Source of the DNA: Natronomonas moolapensis 8.8.11
Lineage (GTDB): Archaea; Halobacteriota; Halobacteria; Halobacteriales; Haloarculaceae
Reading direction: 5' to 3'
NCBI RefSeq assembly: GCF_000591055.1
Contig: NC_020388.1
Coordinates: forward strand, 2,666,001-2,730,000
Length of the DNA stretch: 64,000 bases
A program made the translations under genes and the position numbers. Under the pieces are notes generated by a model that saw nothing but the letters and a program-made list of their open reading frames with translations, was not told the DNA's origin and made no database searches. Every line of letters begins with the position of its first letter. The first letter of the stretch is position 1. Of the stretch, positions 42,457 through 53,258 are shown in pieces.

Positions 42457-43629
42457 ATGTCAAGCGACGCGGAGCACCAGAGCAAGGGAGTATCACGGCG
42501 AAAGTATCTGTTGACGTCTGCCGCTGCTGTCGGCGGCGTCGGCCTCGCCGGGTGTAGCAGCAGCGACACGGGTAACGCCAACAGCGGCGACAGCGGAAAC
42601 GGCGACTCCGACAGCAGCGCCGATTCGGACTCCGGATCGTCGAGCCCGTCGACGGTGACTGCCGAAGGGTCGTCGACGGTGTACCCCATCTCGAACAAGG
42701 GAAGTTCCTACTGGAACTCGAACTCGCCGGCGAGCGACGGCGAGTACTGGGGATCCAACGACGAGGGATCGGTCACCGGGTGGGATCAGATCGGGACCGA
42801 CCAGAACATCGCCGACTACTTCGCCGGCCTGTACGGCTTCGAAACGACCGGCGAGCGCTCGAACCCGCCGTTCGCCACCCGCGTGGCGCTGAGCCACTCG
42901 GGGACCGGCTGTGAGGCCGTGCGAGACGGGCTGGTCGACATCGGTAATTCCTCGGGACCGATCACGGCCGAACTGGATATCAGCGAGGACGAGCGCGACG
43001 AGAACTACGTCGACCACGTCGTCGGCCGCGACGGCCAGCCGGTGTTCGTCAGTCAGGCGATCTACGACGCCGGTGTCGAACAGCTCACCGGCGAGCAGAT
43101 CCGCAGTATCTACCAGGGCGACATCTCCAACTGGAGTGAGGTCGGCGGTCCGGACCAGGAGATCTACGTGGTCGGCCGCGCCGAGGGCTCCGGGACGGAC
43201 ACCTCCTTCCGATTGAATATGCTCGGCGACGCCGACGCGCCGATGGACGTCGACACGCGCTTCGGGCAGAACCAGCAGGTCCAACAGGTCCTCCAGGACA
43301 ACGACAACGCCATCGGCTACATGGCGCTGGCGTTCTCCGGATCGGGGATTCAGGCGATCGCCATCGACTTCGAGGGCACCGTCTTCCGTCCGGACCCCGA
43401 CGCCGAGAACACCATCTTCGACTCCGAGTACCCGCTGAATCGCGACCTGCATATGTACACCCGGATCAACGAGGAGACGCCCGACGGAACCGACATGCGC
43501 GAGGCGGCGTTCCTCAACATGTTCCTGACCGAGTTCGGCCAGAAGACGTTCGTCGAGGACGTCAACTACATCACGCTGCCGACCTCCGATATCGAGGCCG
43601 AAAAGCAAAAGCTCCCCGAGCAGGTGTAG
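42457..43629 (+). CDS. pstS: Phosphate ABC transporter substrate-binding protein PstS
   Basis: The ATG at 42457 gives a 390-residue protein with a twin-arginine type signal (S-R-R-K-Y-L-L-T-S-A-A-A-V-G-G-V) and lipobox G-L-A-G-C, followed by an Asp/Ser-rich linker. The PstS domain shows A-E-G-S-S-T-V-Y-P-I-S near the start of the mature part, I-G-N-S-S-G-P-I near 180, and R-A-E-G-S-G-T-D-T-S-F near 265, the phosphate-binding loops. It captures phosphate outside the membrane for PstCA. A GTG one codon upstream is an alternative start. Confidence 0.95.
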   Translation: MSSDAEHQSKGVSRRKYLLTSAAAVGGVGLAGCSSSDTGNANSGDSGNGDSDSSADSDSGSSSPSTVTAEGSSTVYPISNKGSSYWNSNSPASDGEYWGSNDEGSVTGWDQIGTDQNIADYFAGLYGFETTGERSNPPFATRVALSHSGTGCEAVRDGLVDIGNSSGPITAELDISEDERDENYVDHVVGRDGQPVFVSQAIYDAGVEQLTGEQIRSIYQGDISNWSEVGGPDQEIYVVGRAEGSGTDTSFRLNMLGDADAPMDVDTRFGQNQQVQQVLQDNDNAIGYMALAFSGSGIQAIAIDFEGTVFRPDPDAENTIFDSEYPLNRDLHMYTRINEETPDGTDMREAAFLNMFLTEFGQKTFVEDVNYITLPTSDIEAEKQKLPEQV

Positions 43630-43672
43630 GCCGATCGACCGCGACACGCCTGTCTCCGACAGGTAATACACA

Positions 43673-44809
43673 ATGGATTCATTCACTGATACAGCGGTCG
43701 GCGGCTTGGAGGCCCGTGCGGAACGATACTCGGGCCGTGTTCGAACGTTCGTTTCCGAGACGGATTCGGGTGCGCTGGCCGTCGTCGCGCTATCGATGGG
43801 GTCGTTGCTGCTCGCCTTCGCCGGGTTCCTGCTGGCGTCATCCGTAGCGGCGGTGCCGTTCGGCGTGTTCGTCCTCTCGACCGGGTACGGCTGGGTTCGG
43901 CATCAGGCGCTCATCGCCCGTGCCGTCACGTTCGCTATGACGACGGTAACGCTCGTCACGCTCGGGTTGATCATCGTCTTCATCTTCGTCGAATCGATCG
44001 CCGCCTTCCAGTACGAAAGCATGACCGTCTTCGGCGTTTCCGTCCCGGGGGCGGGGATGTTCGTGCAGACGCGGTGGGACGCAGTTTCGGACCCGGTCCG
44101 GTATTCGTTGGTACCGATGATCCACGGGACGGCGATGGTAACCGCCATCGCGACGCTCGTCGCGGCACCGCTTGGTGTCGCCGCTGCGCTCTTCATTTCC
44201 GAGATCGCCCCGCCGGTCGTTCGGGAGGCCGTCAAGCCCGGGATCGAGATTTTGGCCGGGATCCCCTCGATCGTGTACGGCTTCATCGGGTTCACGATTA
44301 TCAACCCGTGGGCGGGCGAGGAGTTCGCCCTGAACGGCGGCTCGACGTATTTGTTCGTCGGGATCGTCGTGGGGCTCATGGCACTGCCGACAGTCGTCTC
44401 TGTCGCGGAGGACGCGCTGACGAGCGTTCCGGATGCGATGAAGGATGGATCGCTCGCACTCGGGGCGACGGAGTGGCAGTCGATGACATCGATCACGTTG
44501 CCGGCGGCGTTCTCCGGCGTGTCGGCGGCCGTGTTGCTCGGCGTCGGCCGAGCCATCGGCGAGACGATGGCCGCGACCGTCATGTTGGCGGGCGTACAGA
44601 AGGTCCCCGAGCCAATAACCAACGTGTTCTACGGCTACGAGACGCTCACGTCCCTGATCGCCGCCAATTACGGGAACGCGAGCGGCGTCCAAGAGAGCGC
44701 GCTGTTCGCGGCCGGCGTTGTCCTGTTCGTAACGGTGCTGTGTCTCAGCGTCGCCTCGCAGTACATCGAGGCGCGTATGCGCCGGCGTCTCGGAGGTGAG
44801 CAGGCGTGA
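43673..44809 (+). CDS. pstC: Phosphate ABC transporter permease PstC
   Basis: The 378-residue membrane protein has about seven hydrophobic helices and the permease loop G-A-T-E-W-Q-S-M-T-S-I-T-L-P-A-A-F-S-G-V near residue 265, which docks with the ATPase PstB, as well as G-I-P-S-I-V-Y-G-F typical of PstC. It has an N-terminal extension of about 60 residues including an extra hydrophobic segment. Its stop overlaps the start of pstA (GTGA at 44806-44809). Confidence 0.94.
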   Translation: MDSFTDTAVGGLEARAERYSGRVRTFVSETDSGALAVVALSMGSLLLAFAGFLLASSVAAVPFGVFVLSTGYGWVRHQALIARAVTFAMTTVTLVTLGLIIVFIFVESIAAFQYESMTVFGVSVPGAGMFVQTRWDAVSDPVRYSLVPMIHGTAMVTAIATLVAAPLGVAAALFISEIAPPVVREAVKPGIEILAGIPSIVYGFIGFTIINPWAGEEFALNGGSTYLFVGIVVGLMALPTVVSVAEDALTSVPDAMKDGSLALGATEWQSMTSITLPAAFSGVSAAVLLGVGRAIGETMAATVMLAGVQKVPEPITNVFYGYETLTSLIAANYGNASGVQESALFAAGVVLFVTVLCLSVASQYIEARMRRRLGGEQA

Positions 44810-46374
44810 GTCGCGCGACGCAGAACGCGCTCGTCCGCGAGGACCGAAGCGGATACGAAGCGGTCGCCGCGTCCGCGGTCGGGCTCTCCGGTGTCTCCTT
44901 CGCCGTCGGTCTGATCGCGCTCGTCGATCTCGTCTCGATCACTGCCCCCATCGGGAACGGCACGCTGTCTGTGGCTCTCGGTGCGGTACTTTTGGGACTC
45001 GGCCTGGGGACCAGTGGGTTGGGTCTCACCTCGCGGCTCGGCTACGTCGATACGAGCCCCCAACCGACCGCGGGCGCCGTCGCGGCGACCGCGTTTGCGG
45101 GCGTCTGGTTTGTCGTCGGCGCATTCACCGCACAGGAGGTTGGGCTCGGAACGCCGGGGTGGCTGGCGGTCGGCGTCGCCTCGGGCGCCGCCGCGTTCTC
45201 GGTGACGGCGCTTCGGCGGGAGGACATCGGGTCGACGCTCCCGGCGGGGGGTGTCGCCGTTCTCTTCGGGATGGCGCTCGCGACCGGGATCGTAGGACCG
45301 GGGTGGGAGCGCGTTCTCGTCGAGTACAACGCGACGCTGTTCGGGGACACGGTCGTCCCGGTCGTCACGATGGTCGGGTCGCTTTTGACCGGGTGGGCGG
45401 CCGCGAAGTCCTACGGGGGCTTCGGTGCCCGGGGACGCAATATCGGTGCGTACGTGCTGATCTATCTGATCGTTCTCTCGATTCTGGCGGTCCTCGTCGG
45501 TCTTCTCGCGTTCGTCACCGTTCGGGGACTTCCCGGGCTGTTGAACGGGATGACTGTCGGTGGCGATCGGCTCATCAGGTGGCCGTTCCTGACGAACGGG
45601 GCGTCGCTGCTGGCTGAGATTCCCGGCGTGTTCCCCGCATTGCTCGGCACGGTCTGGTTGGTTATCGGTGCCGTCCTCTTTGCGGTGCCGACCGGCGTCG
45701 GTGCGGCGGTGTTTCTCAGCGAGTTCGCGGATCAAGGGCGGTTCACTGGAATAGTCGAGGTCGCAACCAACGGTCTCTGGAGTACGCCGAGCATCGTCTT
45801 CGGGCTGTTCGGGGCCGCGTTCCTCATTCCCCGCTTCGGCAATCAGAAGTCGCTGATCGCGGGGATGTTGACGCTCGGATTCATGTTGTTGCCGCTGGTA
45901 CTCATCACGAGCCGGGAGGCCATTTTGGCGGTCCCGGACGAGTACCGTGACGCGAGTGCGGCACTCGGCGTCTCCAAGTGGGAGACGATCCGGAGCGTCG
46001 TTCTGCCGGCTGCGATCCCGGGGATCACGACCGGCGTCATCCTCGGTGTCGGTCGGATCGCCGGCGAGACGGCACCGATCCTGTTGACGACCGGCGGTGG
46101 TGTCCTTCCGGGGCGATCGGCCGCTCCGAACGTGCTCGATGGATTCCAGCTGAGCGCGTCTCCGCCGTTCGTCACGAACCCCGCGCTGCTCGAGGCCACA
46201 AGCGCGCTCCCGTATCAACTGTACGCGCTCATCACGGCCGGGCTGAGCGGGAACATCGAGGATCCCCAGCAGTTCGCGTGGGGGCTAGCATTGACCCTGC
46301 TGCTCGTCGTGTTGTTGTTCTACGCGGGGGGCATCGCGACGCGGTACTACTTCAGGAGGAAACTGCATCAATGA
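44806..46374 (+). CDS. pstA: Phosphate ABC transporter permease PstA, long form
   Basis: The 522-residue protein is much longer than bacterial PstA (about 290). The N-terminal roughly 220 residues contain additional transmembrane helices, and the C-terminal part is the true PstA permease with [11 protein letters not shown] near 330 and the coupling loop [16 protein letters not shown] near 385. The long form is usual in haloarchaea. The start is GTG within the pstC stop, and the stop overlaps pstB (ATGA), so the operon is translationally coupled. Confidence 0.93.
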   Translation: MSRATQNALVREDRSGYEAVAASAVGLSGVSFAVGLIALVDLVSITAPIGNGTLSVALGAVLLGLGLGTSGLGLTSRLGYVDTSPQPTAGAVAATAFAGVWFVVGAFTAQEVGLGTPGWLAVGVASGAAAFSVTALRREDIGSTLPAGGVAVLFGMALATGIVGPGWERVLVEYNATLFGDTVVPVVTMVGSLLTGWAAAKSYGGFGARGRNIGAYVLIYLIVLSILAVLVGLLAFVTVRGLPGLLNGMTVGGDRLIRWPFLTNGASLLAEIPGVFPALLGTVWLVIGAVLFAVPTGVGAAVFLSEFADQGRFTGIVEVATNGLWSTPSIVFGLFGAAFLIPRFGNQKSLIAGMLTLGFMLLPLVLITSREAILAVPDEYRDASAALGVSKWETIRSVVLPAAIPGITTGVILGVGRIAGETAPILLTTGGGVLPGRSAAPNVLDGFQLSASPPFVTNPALLEATSALPYQLYALITAGLSGNIEDPQQFAWGLALTLLLVVLLFYAGGIATRYYFRRKLHQ

Positions 46375-47291
46375 GTCAGATAGATCAAAAAAACGCTGCC
46401 GAGTCGGAGCACCAAACCAACGATCAGTCGGTCTCGACGACCGACGGCGAGACGGTCGAGGAAACGCGCCCGGAGTGGACGGAGTACGACACTGACGCCG
46501 AGACGAAGCTCGCTGTCGAGGGGTTAGACGTCTACTACGACGACGACCACGCGCTGAAGGACGTCTCGATGGAGATCCCCGAACGGAGCGTGACTGCGCT
46601 TATCGGTCCGTCCGGCTGCGGCAAGTCGACGTTTTTGCGGTGTCTGAACCGCATGAACGATCGGATCCGGAGCGCCAACGTCGACGGGACCGTCGAGCTC
46701 GACGGGACGGACATCTACGACGGCGATGTCGACCTCGTCGAGTTGCGCAAGCGCGTGGGCATGGTGTTCCAAAGCCCCAATCCGTTTCCGAAGTCGATTC
46801 GCGACAACGTCTCCTACGGCCCGCGGAAACACGGGGATATCGAGACGGGGGTTCTCTCGCGGCTGACGGGGCGTGACGGGTCCGAACGCGAAGCGGAACT
46901 CGTCGAACGGTCGTTGAGGCAAGCCGCACTCTGGAGCGAGGTCGAGGATCGACTGTCCGACAACGCTCTCGGGCTGTCCGGCGGCCAACAACAGCGGCTC
47001 TGTATCGCACGATGTCTGGCGGTCGACCCGGAGGTCATCCTGATGGACGAGCCGGCGTCGGCACTCGACCCGATCGCTACCTCGAGGATCGAAGACCTCA
47101 TCGCGGAGCTCTCGGAGGAGTACACCGTCGTGATCGTCACGCACAGTATGCAACAGGCCGCCCGCGTCTCCGATCAGACCGCCGTCTTTCTCACCGGAGG
47201 CGAGCTCGTCGAATACGACGACACGGAGCGGATCTTCGAGGCCCCGGAGAGCCAACGGGTCGCAGACTACATCAGCGGCAAGTTCGGGTAA
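46371..47291 (+). CDS. pstB: Phosphate ABC transporter ATPase PstB
   Basis: The ATG at 46371 ([10 protein letters not shown]) overlaps the pstA stop and is preceded by AGGAGGA (46354-46360), one of the few clear Shine-Dalgarno sequences in the window. The 306-residue protein has an acidic start of about 45 residues, then Walker [10 protein letters not shown], the PstB-type [10 protein letters not shown] motif, signature L-S-G-G-Q-Q-Q-R and Walker B V-I-L-M-D-E-P. No phoU follows; the next gene is on the other strand. Confidence 0.96.
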   Translation: MSQIDQKNAAESEHQTNDQSVSTTDGETVEETRPEWTEYDTDAETKLAVEGLDVYYDDDHALKDVSMEIPERSVTALIGPSGCGKSTFLRCLNRMNDRIRSANVDGTVELDGTDIYDGDVDLVELRKRVGMVFQSPNPFPKSIRDNVSYGPRKHGDIETGVLSRLTGRDGSEREAELVERSLRQAALWSEVEDRLSDNALGLSGGQQQRLCIARCLAVDPEVILMDEPASALDPIATSRIEDLIAELSEEYTVVIVTHSMQQAARVSDQTAVFLTGGELVEYDDTERIFEAPESQRVADYISGKFG

Positions 47292-47387
47292 GGTCGCTCC
47301 AGGAGTCGTCTCCGCAGCGGCCTCCCGCGGCGTGTCGGGGTCGAAGCATGGGGGTTCGACCGTCGGCTCCCGGCTGTCGCCGAACGC

Positions 47388-48338
47388 TCAATCTCCGTCG
47401 GGGTCGGGTCGATATCGCTGTATCGTCTCCTCGAGGTCGGCCCACTCGACGGGGAGTTCTACGTCTTCGAGTTCGTCCTCGAAGGAGCCGAGCCGATCCC
47501 CGAACCGGGTCCGCCAGGCGGGGTCGGCGACATCGGCGAGCCGCTGGCCGACGCGGTCCCGACGCGTCGTCAGCTCGTCGAGTTGCGGTTCGACGGCCGA
47601 CGGCTGCTCTGTGTCCTCGCGGTCGGCCCACTCCCGGAGCGCTGTCAGTTCCGCTCGCAGGTCCGCGATCAACAGCGCAGCGACGCGGTGTTGGATCGAC
47701 GCCGCGGCCCACGCGACCGCCGGTTCGGTCCCGATATCGGTGCCGTCCGCCGAGAGCGTCTCGACGGTGGCTTCGATCTCCCCGAGGGACTCCCCGACCG
47801 CGTCGATGTCTTCGGTGAGTGCTTCGACGCGACGGTCGGGGGTTTCGAGCCACGCCTCCACGGAGTCCAGTTCGAGCTGGATGTCGTCCGCGTCGCGTTG
47901 GACCGCATTTGCTGTGGCCGTGAGCCGCCGGATCTCCACGGCGAGTTCGTAGAGACCGCTCTCGTCTCTGTCGTCGACGATCCCCTGGAGGTGCTCGCCG
48001 AGGGTGGTCGTTCGCTCCTGGACGGATTCGACCCGGGTCTCGAAGCGATCCAGCCGCGCCTCGACAGGGGCCAAATCGGAGACGGGAGCGGCAGTCTCTC
48101 GAACGTCGTTGAGCTTCCCGGCCGCCAGTTCGGCCCGTGTTTCGGCGGTCGTCACTATCTTCGACGCGTTCGCGAGCGCGTCGTCGACGGCCGCCCGGCG
48201 AACGGTCCCCTCGTCGGAGACGATAGCGAGCGTCTCGCGGATCGTTTCGCGGTCGGCCGAGTCCGCGACGTCGTCGACAGCTGCCTCCAGCGATAGTCCG
48301 TCGAGCTCCGTTCGGTCACCGTCCTGTCGTCGACTCAT
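47388..48338 (-). CDS. Coiled-coil protein, halo-transducer-like
   Basis: The 316-residue, strongly acidic protein is predicted almost entirely helical, with heptad-like stretches throughout (for example V-E-A-R-L-D-R-F-E-T-R-V-E-S-V and T-E-D-I-D-A-V-G-E-S-L-G-E-I-E-A-T-V). It begins with what looks like a compact helical domain (residues 10-70). It has no membrane segment or HAMP domain. It resembles haloarchaeal proteins loosely annotated as halo transducer proteins, although no signalling role is shown. It lies between the pst and tup operons on the opposite strand, in the place where phoU is often found. Confidence 0.65.
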   Translation of the reverse strand: MSRRQDGDRTELDGLSLEAAVDDVADSADRETIRETLAIVSDEGTVRRAAVDDALANASKIVTTAETRAELAAGKLNDVRETAAPVSDLAPVEARLDRFETRVESVQERTTTLGEHLQGIVDDRDESGLYELAVEIRRLTATANAVQRDADDIQLELDSVEAWLETPDRRVEALTEDIDAVGESLGEIEATVETLSADGTDIGTEPAVAWAAASIQHRVAALLIADLRAELTALREWADREDTEQPSAVEPQLDELTTRRDRVGQRLADVADPAWRTRFGDRLGSFEDELEDVELPVEWADLEETIQRYRPDPDGD

Positions 48339-48629
48339 ATGGGATCGATGTGGTCGGTGTGGTGTTAGTCATTCGATGTGGAGCACGATCGGCGATACGA
48401 CAGCGCGATCGAGCGCGACCGGGCTAGACGGTTTTAATTAACACAGAACTGCACATCCCGGATACGAGGCTCCCGAGACGCGTCGACATACGCGGCCTAC
48501 GACTACACTCGAAACGAAATGACGGGCACGAGCGTTCGGTAATGCGGATCGCGACCCGCCTGGGTGGTTATCGATACCGGTTACTCGCGCAACAAAAGGT
48601 ATAAAAGATGTCGAATCAATGGTGTGTCC

Positions 48630-49616
48630 ATGACGATACAACGACGACGGTTCATTGCGGCAATCGGGACGGGAGCGCTGGCGGGGGTAGCCGGGTGCTC
48701 ACAGCAGTCCGGCGGCGGCGACGAATCCGACGACTCAGACGACTCCGGTGAGATGGACGGATCGGACTCGTCAAGCAACGGCGGTAGCGACGACGGACCC
48801 GGCGTCGCCGGCGAGACGCTGACGCTCACCACGACGACGAGTACCTACGACACGGGGCTGCTCGACGCGATCCATCCCGACTTCGAAGAAATGTACGGCG
48901 TCTCGGTCGACGCGGTCGCACAGGGGACCGGGGCGGCCCTCGAGACGGCCCGCAACGGGGACTCGGATATCGTGATGGTCCACGCCCGCGGCCTCGAGGA
49001 CGAGTTCATGCGCAACGGCTACGGTGTCAACCGCCGCGACCTGATGTTCAACGACTTTGTCATCGTCGGCCCGACAGACGATCCGGCGGGCATCGAGGGG
49101 ATGGGGTCGGCAACCGAGGCGCTCACCGCAATCGCGGACGCGGAGGCGGCGTTCGTCTCGCGGGGGGACAACTCCGGGACACACACCAAAGAGCTCAATC
49201 TCTGGGACGCCGCCGATACCGATCCGGGCGGCGATTGGTATCAGGAAACCGGCTCGGGGATGGGCGAGGCGCTGAACATCGCCAATCAGCAGGGCGCCTA
49301 CACGCTCTCGGACCGCGGCACCTTCATCTCCCAGCGCTCGGAGATCGACCTCACCATCCTGGTGCAGGGTCCGATCGAGGACGGCCCGGAGATCCTCGCG
49401 AACCCCTACGGCGTCATGGCTGTCAACCCGGGCGTCCACGACAACGCCAACTACGACCTCGCGATGGCCTACATCGGCTGGATCACCAGTCCGGGCGTCC
49501 AGGGGATGATCTCGGAGTACGAAGCCAACGGGGAGCAGTTGTTCTTTCCCGAGGCTATCTCCGAAGACCCCGACTTCCAGCAGTACGTTCCGGACGGCTG
49601 GAGCAGCGACGAGTAA
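48630..49616 (+). CDS. tupA: Tungstate-type ABC transporter substrate-binding protein TupA
   Basis: The ATG at 48630 ([13 protein letters not shown]) gives a 328-residue lipoprotein with a twin-arginine-like start and lipobox G-V-A-G-C, followed by an Asp/Ser/Gly linker. The mature domain has [11 protein letters not shown] near residue 70, and the TupA hallmarks [19 protein letters not shown] and [13 protein letters not shown] near 185. TupA binds tungstate, and to a lesser extent molybdate, outside the cell. Many haloarchaea need these metals for tungsten or molybdenum oxidoreductases. Confidence 0.9.
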   Translation: MTIQRRRFIAAIGTGALAGVAGCSQQSGGGDESDDSDDSGEMDGSDSSSNGGSDDGPGVAGETLTLTTTTSTYDTGLLDAIHPDFEEMYGVSVDAVAQGTGAALETARNGDSDIVMVHARGLEDEFMRNGYGVNRRDLMFNDFVIVGPTDDPAGIEGMGSATEALTAIADAEAAFVSRGDNSGTHTKELNLWDAADTDPGGDWYQETGSGMGEALNIANQQGAYTLSDRGTFISQRSEIDLTILVQGPIEDGPEILANPYGVMAVNPGVHDNANYDLAMAYIGWITSPGVQGMISEYEANGEQLFFPEAISEDPDFQQYVPDGWSSDE

Positions 49617-49622
49617 AACGAC

Positions 49623-50342
49623 GTGCCGCTCGAGCCAGCCGTCGAACTGCTGCCGGCACTGCTCGAGGTCCCGTTCAGAGAGGGGTACGTCTCGAGTATC
49701 ATCTACGTCTCGCTGTACGTGAGCGTCATTGCGGTCTCGTTGAGCACGCTGTTTAGCGTTCCGGTCGCCATCGTGATGGGGTTCGTCGACTTCCGCGGCA
49801 AACAGCTCCTGAAATCGGTAATAAACACCGGCATGGGGTTTCCGAGCGTGGTCGTCGGCCTGCTCGTCCTGTTCGCCGTCTCGAATCAGGGTCCTCTCGG
49901 CTCTCTCGAGTTGATTTTCACCAAGGAGGCGATGATCATCTCGCAGTTCGTGCTCGCGACGCCACCGATCACGGCGATCAGCCTCGCGGCCGTCTCCGGC
50001 GTGGAGGGAAACGTTCGCGACGCGGCCCGGGTCCTCGGCGGGACGCGCCTCGATGTGGCGTTGGTCGTCATCAAGGAAGCACGCTACGGGATCGCGACCG
50101 CAGTGCTCGCGGGGTTCGGGCGCGCGATCAGCGAGGTCGGCTCCGTGCTCATCGTCGGCGGGAACATCACGAGTGCCGACGGGATCTCGAAGACGCGTAC
50201 CCTGACGACCGCGGTCCAACTCGAGGCCCGCCAGGGACGATACGAGACCGCGATGGTGCTCGGGGCGGTGCTGGTCGGGATCGTACTGCTCGTCAACGCC
50301 GTCGTCGTTCGGCTCGGCGATACCGGTGGAGTGGGCCGATGA
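49623..50342 (+). CDS. tupB: Tungstate-type ABC transporter permease TupB
   Basis: The 239-residue protein has about five transmembrane helices and the coupling loop [15 protein letters not shown] near residue 140, preceded by D-A-A-R-V-L. The start is GTG at 49623, six bases after the tupA stop. Its stop overlaps the tupC start (ATGA). The [12 protein letters not shown] segment is typical of the TupB/ModB group. Confidence 0.9.
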   Translation: MPLEPAVELLPALLEVPFREGYVSSIIYVSLYVSVIAVSLSTLFSVPVAIVMGFVDFRGKQLLKSVINTGMGFPSVVVGLLVLFAVSNQGPLGSLELIFTKEAMIISQFVLATPPITAISLAAVSGVEGNVRDAARVLGGTRLDVALVVIKEARYGIATAVLAGFGRAISEVGSVLIVGGNITSADGISKTRTLTTAVQLEARQGRYETAMVLGAVLVGIVLLVNAVVVRLGDTGGVGR

Positions 50343-51103
50343 TACGCCTCTCGAACGTGTCACACGCCTACGGGGACGCTGCCGTACTCGAGGATCTCTC
50401 GATGTCCGTCGGTCCCGGGGAGGTGCTCGCGATCATCGGTCCCTCGGGCGTCGGAAAGACGACGCTGTTGCGGATCCTCGCGCTGTTCGTTCGGCCGAGT
50501 TCGGGGACCATCGAGTTGGACGGGCAGGCGGTGTGGTCGGCCGGCGAGAGCGAGCGACTGGCGCTCCGCCGCCAAATCGGCATGGTGTTTCAGGAGGCGA
50601 GTCTCTTCGACGCCTCGGTCGCCCGAAACGTCGAGTACGGCCTACGGGTCCGGGAGTCGTGGCCCGATCGGCTCCGGAGCCAGTTGTGGTCGGTGCTCGG
50701 GTCGAGCGGGACGTCCGAGGCAGTCACGGAGGCCCTCGAGGTCGTCGGGCTCGAGGACAGACTCGAACAGGACGCCGACTCGCTCTCCGGGGGGGAAGCA
50801 CAGCGGGTCTCGTTCGCGCGGGCGCTGGCGTACGAACCGGAATACCTCATGCTCGACGAGCCGACGTCGGATCTCGACCCCCGGAACACGGGGTTGATCG
50901 AGGCGGCGATCGGCGAGGCCCGCGAGCGCGGCATCGGCGTCGCGGTCGCGACCCACGACATGCACCAAGCCGAGCGGGTCGCTGACCGAGTGGGAGTGCT
51001 TCTCGGTGACGGCTTCACCGAAGTCGGTCCCACGGGGAGGGTGTTCGAGGACCCGGCCGACGACCGGACGCGGAAGTTCATCGCCGGCGAGTTGGTGTAT
51101 TGA
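50339..51103 (+). CDS. tupC: Tungstate-type ABC transporter ATPase TupC
   Basis: The 254-residue protein is a complete ABC ATPase: Walker [10 protein letters not shown] near 38, Q-loop M-V-F-Q-E-A-S-L-F, signature L-S-G-G-E-A-Q-R, Walker B Y-L-M-L-D-E-P-T and H-loop A-T-H-D-M. There is no C-terminal TOBE domain, in contrast to ModC. It powers the TupAB importer and is the third gene of a tightly packed operon. Confidence 0.93.
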   Translation: MIRLSNVSHAYGDAAVLEDLSMSVGPGEVLAIIGPSGVGKTTLLRILALFVRPSSGTIELDGQAVWSAGESERLALRRQIGMVFQEASLFDASVARNVEYGLRVRESWPDRLRSQLWSVLGSSGTSEAVTEALEVVGLEDRLEQDADSLSGGEAQRVSFARALAYEPEYLMLDEPTSDLDPRNTGLIEAAIGEARERGIGVAVATHDMHQAERVADRVGVLLGDGFTEVGPTGRVFEDPADDRTRKFIAGELVY

Positions 51104-51211
51104 TCCGGGGAGTCGAACCGACGCCGTCGCGTCCCCGGGTGCCGGGAAACCGACCCGACGACCGCCGGAACGAACACAACGGTTTTTATTCCCGGTCGGT
51201 CGAGACATCGC

Positions 51212-51967
51212 ATGGACGTCGGTGTCGAAGCACATTTGCGGGCCGGCGAGGTGACGTTCGGGGCGGACGACGCCGAGTTGCTTCGCTCGATCGGGGCACA
51301 CGGGTCGGTTCGGGGTGCGGCCGAGGCGCTCGGGCGCTCGCGAGCGCGAGCGTTAAACCGGGTCGCGGCGTTGGAGGAGGGCTATGGATCGCTGGTCGAG
51401 CGCCAGCGCGGCGGCGCTGACGGCGGAGGGAGTCGACTCACCGCGGACGCCGAGGCGCTTCTCGCCCGGTTCGGCCGCCTGCGGGCGACGCTCTCCGAGA
51501 CGGCGGCGGTCCCCGAATCGGTCCTCTCCGGGGAGATACGCGACCGCGAGGGCGAGTTCGGATCGGTCGGGACCGACGCGGGGATCCTTCGAGCGCTGCT
51601 TGTCGACCGGGTACTCGCGACCGACGACGGCGGGAGCGAAGGGGACGCGACCGGCGACGGGTCGGCGAAACTCGGCGTCGGCACGGGGGTACAACTGAGC
51701 GTCCAGGCCGATGCGATCACGCTGTATCGTCCCGCTGAGGCGCCCGACGGCGGGGCGACGAGCGCTCGGAACCGCCTCCACGGAACGGTCACCGACGTAA
51801 CGTCGGGCGAGTCGATCGTTCGCGTCGGGATCGACGTGGGCGCCGAGGCACCCCTCCTGGCGCTCGTGACGCAGGAAAGCCGTCGCCGGCTCGGTATCGA
51901 ACCGGAACTGGAGGTCGTCGCGTCGTTCAAAACCACGGCGACACGGGCCACGGCGAACGACTACTGA
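51212..51967 (+). CDS. ModE-like molybdate/tungstate regulator with TOBE domain
   Basis: The 251-residue protein combines an N-terminal LysR/ModE-type winged helix (about residues 10-85, with S-I-G-A-H-G-S-V-R-G-A-A-E-A-L-G) and a C-terminal TOBE-like region (about 185-250, with N-R-L-H-G-T-V-T-D-V-T-S-G-E-S and L-L-A-L-V-T) that binds oxyanions in ModE. It follows tupC by 108 bp and likely represses the tup operon when tungstate or molybdate is plentiful. The TGA stop at 51965-51967 lies inside the end of a 116-bp mobile element, so the last residues may have been altered by the insertion. Confidence 0.87.
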   Translation: MDVGVEAHLRAGEVTFGADDAELLRSIGAHGSVRGAAEALGRSRARALNRVAALEEGYGSLVERQRGGADGGGSRLTADAEALLARFGRLRATLSETAAVPESVLSGEIRDREGEFGSVGTDAGILRALLVDRVLATDDGGSEGDATGDGSAKLGVGTGVQLSVQADAITLYRPAEAPDGGATSARNRLHGTVTDVTSGESIVRVGIDVGAEAPLLALVTQESRRRLGIEPELEVVASFKTTATRATANDY

Positions 51968-52079
51968 TACTGGTGGACGAAATCAAACGAAACCGGATCA
52001 CGAGTGATCCGCCGGTCGTTCCGTCGAACGGCGTGATCCTCGTGTGTCGTGTGTACGTTCGTTTGTCTATCAGTATGAG
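51964..52079. mobile_element. 116-bp miniature element, copy 1
   Basis: The unit runs from CTGATACTGGTGGACGAA to CAGTATGAG. The ends are imperfect inverted repeats (CTGATACTG... against CTCATACTGATAG on the other strand). The interior CGCCGTTCGACGG with a near-palindromic GATCACGAGTGATC region matches the copy at 61252-61367 on the opposite strand, while the ends match in both directions. Both copies are exactly 116 bp by my reading. This is the structure of a MITE. Its parent transposase is not in the window. Confidence 0.75.
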
Positions 52080-52147
52080 TCGACCGGAGCGATATATATC
52101 GGTATTAGCAAGCCACTGGTGTCGCCGTATCGACGGACGACCATCGC

Positions 52148-53212
52148 ATGGGAAGCGAGAAACGAGCCACGTTGCCGCCGGCGTACGACGACCTCCACGT
52201 CGGCGTCGCGCTGTTCGACCCGGAGGCAGGTACCGTCTCGGACGCGAACAGCTGGGTAGAGACGATACTCGGTTACACCGTCTCGGAACTGCGCGGGCTC
52301 CCGATCGAGGCGTACACCGCGAACACCTACCCACGCTCGGGCGAGGAGCTACTGGCCCGACTCCGGGCGAGCACCGGGGGGCGCCTTCGGGAACTCGTCT
52401 GGCGGGCGAAGCGATCGGACGGGGAGCTCGTCTGGGTGCGGATCCGCTTCGCGCGCCGGCAGGTGGACGGACGCGAGTGCGTGTACGCCGAGCTGCAGGA
52501 CATAACGGAGTACTACGACACGTACCACCGGGCGGAGCTGTTCTGGCGGGTCCTCAGACACAACCTGCGGAACGAGGCGACCGTCATCGCGGGGAACGCG
52601 ACCCCGGTCGCGGAGTGCGCCGACGCGGAACGCCTGCGGACGGCCGCCGAGACGATCCGAGTGCGCGCGGAGAAACTCGGGCAGATGGCCGATTCCGTCG
52701 AGGAGATTCAACAAGCAGTCGCCGGGGGCGAGACACAACGCGTCCGAAAGCACGCGACCGTCGCCGTGCGAACAGTCGCAAAGGAGATCGCCGCCGAACA
52801 CCCCGACGCGGAGATCGTCGTCACCGAACGCGACAGTATGTGGGTCGACGTCGACGACGCGTTCGTCAACGCGCTCTCGCACGCCATCGAGAACGCCGTC
52901 GTTCACACCGAGTCGCCGGAGCCGACCGTCGAGGTCGCCGTCGGCCCCTCCCCCAACACCGGGCGTGTCGAAGTCAGGATCAGCGACGCGAACCCGCCGA
53001 TACCCGAGGGCGAACTCGACGCGCTGTTCGATCCGGACATAACGACGAGTACGTCCCACGGCACCGGGATCGGCCTGTTCGTCATGAAGTGGTGCGTGGA
53101 ATCCCTCGGCGGCGAGGTCAGATTCGAACGCTCCGAGGAGGGAAACGACGTCTACTTTTATTTGCCGCCGGAGGCGTCCCCCGACGAAGGGGGAGCCCAG
53201 ACCGAGGGGTGA
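52148..53212 (+). CDS. PAS-domain sensor histidine kinase
   Basis: The 354-residue protein has a PAS domain (about 15-135, with G-V-A-L-F-D-P-E-A-G-T-V and E-L-Q-D-I-T-E-Y-Y), a histidine-containing helix F-W-R-V-L-R-H-N-L-R-N-E-A near residue 137-150 of the haloarchaeal HisKA type, and a HATPase domain with N-box H-A-I-E-N-A-V-V-H, a G-box T-S-H-G-T-G-I-G-L-F and the final Y-F-Y-L-P. No transmembrane segment is present, so it senses a cytoplasmic signal. No receiver protein is next to it. The miniature element ends 69 bp upstream. Confidence 0.92.
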   Translation: MGSEKRATLPPAYDDLHVGVALFDPEAGTVSDANSWVETILGYTVSELRGLPIEAYTANTYPRSGEELLARLRASTGGRLRELVWRAKRSDGELVWVRIRFARRQVDGRECVYAELQDITEYYDTYHRAELFWRVLRHNLRNEATVIAGNATPVAECADAERLRTAAETIRVRAEKLGQMADSVEEIQQAVAGGETQRVRKHATVAVRTVAKEIAAEHPDAEIVVTERDSMWVDVDDAFVNALSHAIENAVVHTESPEPTVEVAVGPSPNTGRVEVRISDANPPIPEGELDALFDPDITTSTSHGTGIGLFVMKWCVESLGGEVRFERSEEGNDVYFYLPPEASPDEGGAQTEG

Positions 53213-53258
53213 GTATAAATCAGGGAGTAGGCCGAGGGAGCTCCGGACGGGGCGACCG

